From positions 172,501 through 236,500 of the forward strand of contig JAUTXW010002188.1 in assembly GCA_030620095.1 (NCBI GenBank): DNA of 64,000 bases, read 5' to 3'. The stretch is from Kuschelorhynchus macadamiae (Eukaryota > Arthropoda > Insecta > Coleoptera > Curculionidae). The position numbers and the translations under genes are program-made. Below, one piece after another: positions 56,175-63,328 of this stretch; position 1 is the stretch's first letter; the number at the start of each line of letters is the position of its first letter. The notes below the pieces were generated by a model. It had not been told where the DNA came from and did no database searches. It saw only the letters and a program-made list of their open reading frames with translations.

Positions 56175-57309
56175 GTATTACTTTATCTTCTCTTAATTCT
56201 TCAATAATAGAGATAATCTCGTTACTATGAGCATTATTTCCCGCATCACTTGATGAAATTAATAAACGTAGCCTATCAACAATTTCGTTAGCATTATTCC
56301 AGTATACATAGTCTGTATTTGATCTGTTTGTTTTCAAAATTAATCCCTTTCCTGTAGATTTGGCTCTAGTTGTTCTAAACGGAGGTTTTGGTTTGTTAAA
56401 TGCTGTAACTAATCTTGGCAAGGTTTTTGTCTTTGTAATCCCCTTTCTTTGTAAATATGGTCCTATTATTGTAACATATTTGTGTGATGTATTTCCTTGA
56501 ACTTGTTCATTTGAAACAAAATTCCTACGATATACATTTGTTTTAGCTAGAATGTTCATGTAATTATCTAAATCTTCCTTCTTATAACCTTTCGGTTCTT
56601 TTTTGAAAAGCAATTCGTATAAACCTGGCGTGCCTGTGTACGTTATTCCTCCCACTTTAATGTCTTTTCCAATAATTTCTACCGGTATCTGTGTTAAACC
56701 AAAAGAAAACTTATCCGTTTCGAGGTCATGAACTATTCCATAATAATGGTCAAATTTATGTTGTGTATCTTTCACACCCTCATCAATATATGATCTGGGT
56801 AATTCATGAAAATCTGCTAAGTAATCTTTATATGATGGTGTACCAACATAGGTTTGAATTGTTTTTCTAGTTTGTTCCAATATGTCTGACAAGTTTAAAT
56901 TTGTTGTTGTGTCACTAGAAGGATCTGAAGTTTCTGCTATAACAGTTGATGACAATGGTTGTACTACAGGAGAGGAAGAAGTGATACTACTGTCATTTAA
57001 AAATGTTGGTTGTTCTGTAGGGAGTGACGGAGTTTTTCCTGTTTTCTGAATATTTTTCGTCGGAGTTGATGTTTTATAAAGCTTTGTAGGTGTTTTGAAA
57101 TCTTCATACTTTGAAACTCTTTCTTCTTTTAAATCGAATGGTTCGGATTTACCAATACTTGAAATTAGCTGTTTAAGTGGTTGTGTTATTGGTCTATAAG
57201 TTTGTTCTAATTCGGACTGAGCAGTAGAAGTAGCTAATTTCAAGCTTTGATATTTCTGCTTCACGGCTTGTCTCGATCTTATTAATTCTCGAGCTAAACG
57301 TTTATCCAT
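56170..57309 (-). CDS. Conserved Polinton protein of unknown function
   Basis: I start at MDKRLARELIRSRQ; an earlier in-frame TTG is unlikely. The 379 residues comprise a basic helical N-terminus, a Ser/Thr/Pro-rich linker (about 60-150), and then a conserved domain. That domain includes HKFDHYYGIVHD, GGITYTGTPGLYELLFKKEP and the C-terminal DYVYWNNANEIVDRLRLL and NEIISIIEELRED blocks. I know this domain from many insect Polinton-related proteins of undefined function. It is transcribed with the ATPase and coiled-coil genes, so a role in virion assembly or the terminal protein complex is possible but unproven. Confidence 0.75.
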   Translation of the reverse strand: MDKRLARELIRSRQAVKQKYQSLKLATSTAQSELEQTYRPITQPLKQLISSIGKSEPFDLKEERVSKYEDFKTPTKLYKTSTPTKNIQKTGKTPSLPTEQPTFLNDSSITSSSPVVQPLSSTVIAETSDPSSDTTTNLNLSDILEQTRKTIQTYVGTPSYKDYLADFHELPRSYIDEGVKDTQHKFDHYYGIVHDLETDKFSFGLTQIPVEIIGKDIKVGGITYTGTPGLYELLFKKEPKGYKKEDLDNYMNILAKTNVYRRNFVSNEQVQGNTSHKYVTIIGPYLQRKGITKTKTLPRLVTAFNKPKPPFRTTRAKSTGKGLILKTNRSNTDYVYWNNANEIVDRLRLLISSSDAGNNAHSNEIISIIEELREDKVIL

Positions 57310-57350
57310 GCTGTACAAGTTTTAAATGAAATAAAACTGCAAATTTTTTA

Positions 57351-57358
57351 CTTTTATA
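57351..57358 (-). promoter_or_regulatory. TATA box overlapping the ATPase stop codon
   Basis: TATAAAAG on the minus strand includes the TAA (57354-57356) that ends the ATPase gene and lies about 45 bp before the ATG at 57309. Confidence 0.55.
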
Positions 57359-58043
57359 AATATATAAAGGAATCGAATTTACTCCTATATCTGCCGTGAT
57401 TTACTTCACAATCTTTGTCAATTACAAGAAAGCCATATGGATCCATCCAACAGTTAGCACAAATATTTTTAAACTGATCAAATGTCATATCCAATATACA
57501 GTGGTCATTATATATATGTTTTAAACTCAAACAGTCCTGTTTAAATAAAATTAATAAGTTTGCATTTTCTCGAATTAGACGTTTAAGGATTGAGGAATAT
57601 CCTTGAAAAATAAAAAAACAATCGGGGTTTCTATGCCTTCCATGCGTGAAATAGTCCCTAATAATAGATTGATTATGACAAGGAATATCATCAAAAATGA
57701 TAACGGAATTTGGCTTTATCTCATGAGGTGAAATAATGTTCTCATCGCTATCATATTCAAAGTATCCAATCTCTTTCATAGGTTTTAACAACTTTCTTAA
57801 ATATTCATATTTTGGTTGATCTAATGACTTTGAATAAACATAGACATTTTCAAACCTAATTCCATTTGGATGCTCGAGCAGTGTAAGCATAACGTTGGTT
57901 TTACCGCTACCACTGCAACCAACTATAAGCCCTCTTTTTGAACCACCGCAAAATAAGTCACCATGCTTTCTCAACTGTTTACTTAAAATTTTTTCATCAT
58001 GATTATTTACTGGTAATGAGAATTTTTGTTTTTCAATCCTCAT
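57354..58043 (-). CDS. Genome-packaging ATPase (FtsK/HerA superfamily)
   Basis: 229 residues. The Walker A loop is GCSGSGKTN at residues 42-50 and Walker B is SVIIFDDI near 113-120. The region FFIFQGYSSILKRLIRENAN that follows fits the sensor/arginine-finger part of this family. Such ATPases pump DNA into capsids of adenovirus-like and other double-jelly-roll viruses and are one of the core Polinton genes. The frame is intact and the length is usual for the family. It is the first of a minus-strand series (ATPase, conserved protein, coiled coil, integrase) running away from a divergent spacer at 58044-58130. Confidence 0.9.
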   Translation of the reverse strand: MRIEKQKFSLPVNNHDEKILSKQLRKHGDLFCGGSKRGLIVGCSGSGKTNVMLTLLEHPNGIRFENVYVYSKSLDQPKYEYLRKLLKPMKEIGYFEYDSDENIISPHEIKPNSVIIFDDIPCHNQSIIRDYFTHGRHRNPDCFFIFQGYSSILKRLIRENANLLILFKQDCLSLKHIYNDHCILDMTFDQFKNICANCWMDPYGFLVIDKDCEVNHGRYRSKFDSFIYL

Positions 58044-58080
58044 TCTTAATCACACTAGTAAATATTTTTAGCTGTAAAAG

Positions 58081-58088
58081 TATTTATA
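58081..58088 (-). promoter_or_regulatory. TATA box for the packaging ATPase gene
   Basis: TATAAATA read on the minus strand lies 38-45 bp before the ATPase ATG, inside an 87-bp spacer shared with a divergent plus-strand gene. Confidence 0.5.
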
Positions 58089-58130
58089 CCAGAAAAATGT
58101 CAATGTGCTTTTAGTATAAAAAGAACTTCA

Positions 58131-58880
58131 ATGACTGTGGGTCGCCATAAGTTGAAAAAAACTATTAAAACACGTAATAGAAAAGGCTCTGGTTTAGTAA
58201 ATAAATTAATTAGCAAACTACCTTTCGAAGTTCATATACCAGGATATAATTATTGTGGTCCCGGCACCAACTTGGAAAAAAGATTAACTAGAGGTGACGT
58301 TGGTATAAATCCATTGGATTCCGCTTGCAAAGAACATGATATATCTTACTCTCAGACTGAAGATTTATCAAAAAGACACATATCTGACCAAATATTAGAA
58401 AAAAAAGCCTGGGATAGGGTAAAAGCTAAAGATTCTTCTATTGGTGAAAAAATTGCAGCTTTAAGTGTTGCAGGAATAATGAAGGGTAAAAGAAAGTTCG
58501 GTTTGGGATTAAAAAATACAAAAGGGGGTAAACTTAAATTGAGAAAAAAACGTATCATTCGAACGCCCAAAAAAATTGGAGGATTTCTACCTCTTTTGTT
58601 TCCCATTCTTGGCGCCCTGGGTGCACTAGGTGGAGGCGCGGCAGGAATTGCTAAGGCAGTAAATGATGCTAAAGCAGCTAAACAGCAACTAGAAGAAATA
58701 CATAGACATAATATTGCAATGGAAAATGCTTCTAAAGAAGGGAAAGGATTATATATTAGACCATATAAAGGAAAGGGACTATTTATTAGACCTTATAAAG
58801 GAGGATCCGTCAAAATGAAAGCAATCAGACAAAAAAAAACTCAAAATAAGTTTTCCAAAAAGAGCACTTACGAACAATGA
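58131..58880 (+). CDS. Phospholipase-A2-like capsid accessory protein with membrane-active segment
   Basis: 249 residues. Residues 35-75 match the PLA2-like fold known from parvovirus VP1 and Polinton proteins: the calcium loop YCGPG (41-45), the block GINPLDSACKEHDISYS, and the catalytic His-Asp pair at 69-70. A hydrophobic glycine/alanine-rich segment (about 147-175, FLPLLFPILGALGALGGGAAG) resembles membrane-lytic parts of adenovirus protein VI-type proteins. Then comes a repeated GKGLYIRPYK/GKGLFIRPYK and a basic tail. The product would help particles cross a membrane. Its end overlaps the start of the protease frame. The frame is intact. Confidence 0.85.
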   Translation: MTVGRHKLKKTIKTRNRKGSGLVNKLISKLPFEVHIPGYNYCGPGTNLEKRLTRGDVGINPLDSACKEHDISYSQTEDLSKRHISDQILEKKAWDRVKAKDSSIGEKIAALSVAGIMKGKRKFGLGLKNTKGGKLKLRKKRIIRTPKKIGGFLPLLFPILGALGALGGGAAGIAKAVNDAKAAKQQLEEIHRHNIAMENASKEGKGLYIRPYKGKGLFIRPYKGGSVKMKAIRQKKTQNKFSKKSTYEQ

Positions 58881-59216
58881 TATTATTAAATATGTAAAGC
58901 TGTTAAAAATAACTGGCTTTAGAGGTGTTTTTATGCTCGATGAACTTCCAAAAAAAATTAATCTGAAAGAATGTGGTATTGTAAATTTGGATAAAAAACA
59001 AAATAAAGGATCTCATTGAACTGCTTATATTAAAAATAACAAAAATGTAATATATTTTGATAGTGATGGAAATTTAAAACCACCTTTTGAACTTCTCAAA
59101 TATTTTAATTCGAATGGCAAAGTGTATATGTATTTTATACTTATGAAAATAAACAAAAATTTAATTCATATAACTGTGGTCAACTATCCCTAAAATTTTT
59201 GCAAAAAAATATATAA
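58855..59216 (+). pseudogene. Adenovirus-type cysteine protease, broken
   Basis: Blocks of the Polinton maturation protease appear in order: FRGVFMLDELPKK, a glycine-serine-histidine with the catalytic H followed by a TGA stop (59017-59019) where tryptophan is expected, YFDSDGNLKPPFELLKYF with the catalytic acid, and SYNCGQLSL with the catalytic cysteine. A frameshift lies between the last two blocks, near 59130. The catalytic residues survive but the frame does not. Its 5' end overlaps the PLA2-like gene in another frame. The enzyme would cleave capsid precursors. Confidence 0.82.
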
Positions 59217-59218
59217 AC
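59212..59218 (+). promoter_or_regulatory. TATA box overlapping the protease stop codon
   Basis: TATAAAC contains the TAA (59214-59216) closing the protease frame and lies about 45 bp before the minor capsid ATG. Confidence 0.45.
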
Positions 59219-59258
59219 TCATTATTTATTGTAATATCTCATTCATAAATAAACTGCA

Positions 59259-59957
59259 ATGTCTACCACAATTGCCATATCAGGAAACAGTTCTGTTTTG
59301 TCTGCTGATTTTAATCCGCCCATATATTTAGAGGATGAAAAACAATATTACCTGGGTTTAGCTGATTTTGAAACGTTTATGACTATCCCCAATATAAAAG
59401 AAGGATATAATAAATTTTATATAGATAAAAAAGTAATTGTTATTCCCGACGGAACTTATGACATTACAGATATAGAAACATACATAAGAGAAAGTATAGA
59501 AGATTTATTTCCGAATGAAAAAATTTTTTTTCTTTTAAAAGTAAATGTTAATACTCTAAAAACTTTTTTAATGTGTAGTAGAATAATTGATTTTACCAAG
59601 GAAGATTCGATAGGAAAAATGTTGGGTTTTAATAGCAGGATACTAGAAGCTATGAAAGAGGAAGAATCAGATAATGTTGCAAAAATAACTAAGGTGAATG
59701 CTATTTGTATTGACTGTAATATTTGTGTCGGTTCTTACAATAATGGTAAACCTGTTCATATTATTCACCAGTTTTATCCAACTGTAGCTCCAGGGTATAA
59801 AATAGTTGAATCTCCTTTGCCCATTTTGTATTTTCCAGTTAGCGTCAAAGCAATTAACAATATAACAGTTAAAATAGTTGATCAAGACGGAGAACTTATC
59901 AGTTTTAGAGGAGAAACTATAACAGTAAGGTTACATTTACAAACAAGTGAAATATAA
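59259..59957 (+). CDS. Minor capsid (penton-type) protein
   Basis: 232 residues with no membrane or signal segment, rich in beta strands. The opening (MSTTIAISGNSSVLSADFNP), the block YYLGLADFETFMTIPNI, and the segment IPDGTYDITDIETYI match the single-jelly-roll minor capsid protein found beside the major capsid gene in insect Polintons. It would form the fivefold vertices. It is followed 1 bp after its stop by a small basic gene and then the major capsid gene, so the three probably share a transcript. Confidence 0.82.
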   Translation: MSTTIAISGNSSVLSADFNPPIYLEDEKQYYLGLADFETFMTIPNIKEGYNKFYIDKKVIVIPDGTYDITDIETYIRESIEDLFPNEKIFFLLKVNVNTLKTFLMCSRIIDFTKEDSIGKMLGFNSRILEAMKEEESDNVAKITKVNAICIDCNICVGSYNNGKPVHIIHQFYPTVAPGYKIVESPLPILYFPVSVKAINNITVKIVDQDGELISFRGETITVRLHLQTSEI

Positions 59958-59958
59958 A

Positions 59959-60138
59959 ATGGTTGTTAGATATAATAGAGCCCTTGGGATGAGACTTGCC
60001 CCTACCACTATCAACAAAGTAAAAACTTATAAAAAGAAAAAGCCTAAACAACAGTTCAGTATCAAATCCAACACCAACAAGTTAAGACGAGATAATCGTA
60101 AATTTCTCACATCCTTGGGTTTCACTGTTTTAAAATAA
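59959..60138 (+). CDS. Small very basic protein, possibly DNA-condensing
   Basis: 59 residues from the ATG (MVVRYNRALGMRLAP). The composition is strongly basic (TYKKKKPKQQFS, KLRRDNRK) with a hydrophobic end (FLTSLGFTVL). It is wedged between the two capsid genes; its TAA shares its last base with the next ATG (TAATG), a sign of tightly coupled genes. By position and charge it may be a core or cementing protein like the small basic core proteins of adenoviruses. That is inference. Confidence 0.6.
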   Translation: MVVRYNRALGMRLAPTTINKVKTYKKKKPKQQFSIKSNTNKLRRDNRKFLTSLGFTVLK

Positions 60139-61376
60139 TGAACATATTAAACGTAAACGAAAAGCTTTATGTAGACAATTCCATCGTCAGTTCTGAGCTT
60201 CACACATATCAACCATATATTTCTTCAAAATTCGATTACAATGATGAAATAAGGATCCCAATTCAAGAACTCGATGCTTACACTCTACCATCAGATAGTT
60301 TACTTTATATCGAAGGAAAATTAACTAATACAGAAGGTAAATATAAGAAAGAATTGCTATTTATTAACAATGGTATAGCCTTTTTGTTCAGAGAAATCCG
60401 CTATGAACTAAACGGAATTACTATAGATTCAATAAGAAATGTTGGATTAGCATCAACCTTAAAAAGCTACCTTTCTCACAATACCAACGAAAGTTTAAAA
60501 CTGGAAAATGCAGGTTGGTTTCCACATCGGAAAGAAGGTGATACAATTTTAGTTGATAATGATGGAAAATTCTCCGTATCCATACCACTAAAAATGCTTT
60601 TAGGATTTTTTGAAGATTACAGAAAAATTATTATGAATATGAAACAGGAATTGGTTCTTATTAGATCAACTGATGATTTAGATGGTGTTATTTTCAAAGA
60701 AGATCCGGCACACCTTGTTACTGCTCCTGACACTCCATTGGTTACTTTCGATAAAATTTATTGGAAAGTTCCTCACATTCTAGTTGATATGCCACAACAA
60801 CTTGCTCTATCAAAAATATTAGAATCAAATAAAGATATATTGATAGGATTCAGGAGTTGGGAACTTGTTGAATATTCTTCTCTAACCGAAACAACCCGTC
60901 ACACATGGCCGGTAAAAACAACTAGTAAACTAGAAGCTCCTCGTCATGTTGTGATTGGCTTTCAAGAAAACAGAAAAGGGAAAATTGTTAAATATATGAG
61001 TAAATTTGACAATATTACCTTGTCAAATATTAGAGTATATTTAAATTCTGAAAGATATCCTTATCACGATTTGTACTTAAATTTCGAAGAAAACAAATTT
61101 TCTGCTTTATACGAAATGTTTGCCAACTTTAGACAGTCTTACTATGGTGTTCCAAATGAACCCATTTTTAATCCTGAACAATTCAAAAACATTAGTCCTA
61201 TTACACATATTGATTGCTCCCATCAAAAAGAAACAATTCAAACGGGATCCGTAGTAATGAGAATTGAATTTGAGACACACAATGCAATTAAAAAAGATAC
61301 TTCTGCTTATTGTCTTATTTTACATGACAAATTATTTAGCTACAACCCTCTTACTAAAATTGTGAAACAATTATAA
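60138..61376 (+). CDS. Major capsid protein (double-jelly-roll type)
   Basis: 412 residues, intact. The first half holds FDYNDEIRIPIQELDAYTLP and LFREIRYELNGITIDSIRNV; the middle has VSIPLKMLLGFFEDYRKII; the second half has YLNSERYPYHDLYLNF and YGVPNEPIFNP. These blocks and the length match the major capsid protein of insect Polintons, predicted to form two jelly rolls and trimeric capsomers like those of adenoviruses. No signal or membrane segment is present. The gene starts on the base that ends its upstream neighbour. Confidence 0.9.
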   Translation: MNILNVNEKLYVDNSIVSSELHTYQPYISSKFDYNDEIRIPIQELDAYTLPSDSLLYIEGKLTNTEGKYKKELLFINNGIAFLFREIRYELNGITIDSIRNVGLASTLKSYLSHNTNESLKLENAGWFPHRKEGDTILVDNDGKFSVSIPLKMLLGFFEDYRKIIMNMKQELVLIRSTDDLDGVIFKEDPAHLVTAPDTPLVTFDKIYWKVPHILVDMPQQLALSKILESNKDILIGFRSWELVEYSSLTETTRHTWPVKTTSKLEAPRHVVIGFQENRKGKIVKYMSKFDNITLSNIRVYLNSERYPYHDLYLNFEENKFSALYEMFANFRQSYYGVPNEPIFNPEQFKNISPITHIDCSHQKETIQTGSVVMRIEFETHNAIKKDTSAYCLILHDKLFSYNPLTKIVKQL

Positions 61377-61378
61377 AC
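61372..61378 (+). promoter_or_regulatory. TATA box overlapping the major capsid stop codon
   Basis: TATAAAC includes the TAA (61374-61376) of the capsid gene and lies about 70 bp upstream of the next ATG. Confidence 0.4.
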
Positions 61379-61445
61379 TTTATCCCCACTATTTTCATAT
61401 TTCGATTTAATTTAAAGAAATTTTCAAAAGCTTTTAGTTTTAATC

Positions 61446-61571
61446 ATGACATCAAAACTACAACTACAAATTGAAAAATTTATTTTTAAAATTAATCAAC
61501 TGAAAGAAGAAATTGCAAATTATTCAAGTAAAAAAAGTCTCATTAAAAAATTTGCTGCTTTGAAAATATGA
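61446..61571 (+). CDS. 41-residue coiled-coil peptide
   Basis: The frame begins MTSKLQLQIEKFIFKINQLK with a clear heptad pattern and continues helical to its end. It ends in TGA that overlaps the next ATG (ATGA), typical of coupled genes. Its function is unknown; its size and heptads suggest an oligomeric linker or a small partner of its neighbour. Confidence 0.45.
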   Translation: MTSKLQLQIEKFIFKINQLKEEIANYSSKKSLIKKFAALKI

Positions 61572-62017
61572 GATTAATTATTGATATTCAAGGATTCAAA
61601 GATGAAAAAAATAAATTTATACCGAAAGAGCTTGCAGCTTTTGATGGTTATGAAATGACTCATTACATTTTTAAAAAGCCTTTTCCAATGGAGTTTCTTT
61701 CACCTGATTGTCACAAGCAGGCGGTAAGGTTAACGAAAAATTATCATTGTATACATTGGAATAATGGATTTACTCCATTACATCATTTCCCAAAAATAAT
61801 TGAAACACTTACGAAGAAAGCAGATTTTGTTTTTGTAAAAGGAAGCGAAAAAAAGGATTTTATACAGAAATATTCTAAAAAGCATGTGATTGAAATAGAT
61901 GAACAACCAGCGCTAAAGCTAATGGAACCAAAATGCTTCTATCATTCAAAATCACCTTGTATGTGTGCTTTGACAAATGTGTTATTTTTATATGACAATT
62001 GTTTTATGAATGAATAA
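61568..62017 (+). CDS. Conserved Polinton protein, possible nuclease-fold
   Basis: 149 residues, starting MRLIIDIQGFKDEKNKFIPK. The pattern IDIQGF near the start, HWNNGFTPLHHFPK around residue 60, VFVKGSEKKDFI, and a C-terminal Cys/His cluster (CFYHSKSPCMCAL) match a family recurrent in insect Polintons. The early aspartate and overall strand-helix alternation suggest an RNase-H-like exonuclease fold, but I cannot confirm catalytic residues. It is coupled to the preceding 41-codon frame by an ATGA overlap. Confidence 0.65.
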   Translation: MRLIIDIQGFKDEKNKFIPKELAAFDGYEMTHYIFKKPFPMEFLSPDCHKQAVRLTKNYHCIHWNNGFTPLHHFPKIIETLTKKADFVFVKGSEKKDFIQKYSKKHVIEIDEQPALKLMEPKCFYHSKSPCMCALTNVLFLYDNCFMNE

Positions 62018-62046
62018 AAATATAAAAAAAAAACTTAATTACCTTT

Positions 62047-62322
62047 TTATTTTGCATTAACCAACCATGATTGAATACAATTAATATGATACCTTAAATC
62101 TAATTTTCTAAATTCATTTAAAAGTTCATACTCATTTTTATATTTTAAATAATCATTACAAAATTTAGCGGCTAATTTACATTGTTTCATTCGATCTATA
62201 TTATTAACATATGCTGACAAATCTTGTGCTTCTGCGTCTTCTTCGCCTACAATTGATAAATATTGGAAGTATGCAGCAGATATAATAAACTCTTCATACA
62301 TTTCAGTAACCATTTGCTCCAT
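62047..62322 (-). CDS. Small helical protein, paralog 3 of a tandem trio
   Basis: 91 residues, starting MEQMVTEMYEEFIISAAYFQ. The second half, CKLAAKFCNDYLKYKNEYEL and the following leucine-rich helix ending in CIQSWL, follows the same pattern as its two upstream neighbours: A-x2-C/CC, Y-L/I, a spacer, then L-x2-F/L, Y-x-hydrophobic-x2-L. Function unknown. It is the last of three minus-strand genes reading inward from the right end. Confidence 0.65.
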   Translation of the reverse strand: MEQMVTEMYEEFIISAAYFQYLSIVGEEDAEAQDLSAYVNNIDRMKQCKLAAKFCNDYLKYKNEYELLNEFRKLDLRYHINCIQSWLVNAK

Positions 62323-62339
62323 TGTAAATATTATTAAAT

Positions 62340-62630
62340 TTATTCTTCCTTTTCAATTTCTTGAAGAATAGTATCCTCGTCAATAAATTGCTTCAAGTCT
62401 TTTAAATAGTAACCAAAGCCAATATCTTTTAGATCTTGAATAAGTTGAAAAAAATTTAATGTTTCAATGTATTTGTTGCAACAGAGGGCAGCCTTTACGA
62501 ATTCCTCAGATTGATTACAATAAAAGTCTATCCACTCCGGACCACTTGCCATACAATATGAGAAATAGGTTTTTGAAAGATTACTAAATTTCTCCTCTAA
62601 TAATTTAACTGCAATCAGCAACTCAGCCAT
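62340..62630 (-). CDS. Small helical protein, paralog 2 of a tandem trio
   Basis: 96 residues, starting MAELLIAVKLLEEKFSNLSK. It shares the pattern KAALCCNKYIE ... LIQDLKDIGFGYYLKDLKQF with its neighbours, acidic at the end. It is 17 bp from the third paralog and 5 bp from the first, so all three probably come from one transcript starting at the right-end TATA box. I recognise no named domain. Confidence 0.68.
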   Translation of the reverse strand: MAELLIAVKLLEEKFSNLSKTYFSYCMASGPEWIDFYCNQSEEFVKAALCCNKYIETLNFFQLIQDLKDIGFGYYLKDLKQFIDEDTILQEIEKEE

Positions 62631-62635
62631 TTCAT

Positions 62636-63025
62636 TTATTTAACATAATATTTTAAATATGTAGGGGGACGTCTCTTGCGAATAGGATTAACTTTCTTTG
62701 ATAATACCTGTTTTTTATCTTCGTATAATTGAAACCTCTTTTGGGTTGCAATAATAGCAGGTATAAATTGGCAATCTTCTCCTATAAATTCTATTAGGTG
62801 GCTTAATTCTCCTACAAAGTATGATTTCCCAAATGTATTGAAAAACGTAGTAAGGCTTATAATTCCTTCTAAATAATCATCACAACAGTCAATTGCTTCC
62901 AAATAATCTCGTTTCAGTGGATAAAACAGCTTGGTGTATTCATCTTTCGAAATCACTTCAAAGAAATTGAGATATTTAACTTTTAACTGTCTGATAGTTG
63001 TAGTTAATTTTTCGCGATTACACAT
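62636..63025 (-). CDS. Small helical protein, paralog 1 of a tandem trio, with basic tail
   Basis: 129 residues, starting MCNREKLTTTIRQLKVKYLN. The region EAIDCCDDYLEG ... FVGELSHLIEFIGED mirrors paralog 2. A unique C-terminal extension is basic (KKQVLSKKVNPIRKRRPPTY), perhaps a nuclear signal. It is the first gene inside the right end and lies 138 bp downstream of the TATA box in the terminal repeat. Confidence 0.68.
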   Translation of the reverse strand: MCNREKLTTTIRQLKVKYLNFFEVISKDEYTKLFYPLKRDYLEAIDCCDDYLEGIISLTTFFNTFGKSYFVGELSHLIEFIGEDCQFIPAIIATQKRFQLYEDKKQVLSKKVNPIRKRRPPTYLKYYVK

Positions 63026-63137
63026 AATTCACTTATTACTTGACACATTTTTTCTTTTTGTTTTATACAAAATTGGTGGAAAAATTCAAAAATAACTTTT
63101 TACGCAACTCGAGCACAGCTTAGTAAATGTGTCTCGG

Positions 63138-63322
63138 CATACTAAAATGATCATGATGCACCTATTTATAAGACTTAAGAATGCAAAATCAAATGTGGGA
63201 GAACAAAGAGAAAAAATTAAAAAATATGATGCGAATGAGAATAAAAGGGGAGGAAGTTAAGAATGAGGGACATGAGAGAGAGGAAGAGGAGGAGGAGGAG
63301 GCGCTCCCCTATTATAACTACT
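63138..63322 (-). repeat. Right terminal inverted repeat of the Polinton
   Basis: Reverse complement of 44388-44572 at 184 of 185 positions. Its outer part is purine-rich (GGA)n on the plus strand. Confidence 0.95.
63163..63170 (-). promoter_or_regulatory. Inward-facing TATA box in the right terminal repeat
   Basis: TATAAATA on the minus strand, the mirror of the box at 44540-44547, placed to transcribe the trio of small genes. Confidence 0.55.
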
Positions 63323-63328
63323 TACATT
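63323..63328 (+). repeat. Right target-site duplication of the Polinton (TACATT)
   Basis: Identical to 44382-44387. Confidence 0.93.

Larger units (their letters stand above)
44388..63322. mobile_element. Maverick/Polinton, complete, 18.9 kb
   Basis: Both termini are defined: 185-bp inverted repeats beginning AGTAGTTATAATAGGGGAGC and a 6-bp target duplication. The content is the classical set: protein-primed family B DNA polymerase, retroviral-type integrase, FtsK/HerA-type ATPase, adenovirus-type protease, and major and minor capsid proteins. Accessory genes are added. The terminal repeats differ at one position in 185, so insertion was recent, yet the integrase and protease reading frames are broken. 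It sits inside a mariner transposase gene. Confidence 0.96.

Noticed and set aside
58115..58123. TATA box for the PLA2-like gene (TATAAAAAG)
   Set aside because: It lies only 8 bp before the ATG, so a normal start site would fall inside the coding sequence; I do not call it a promoter.
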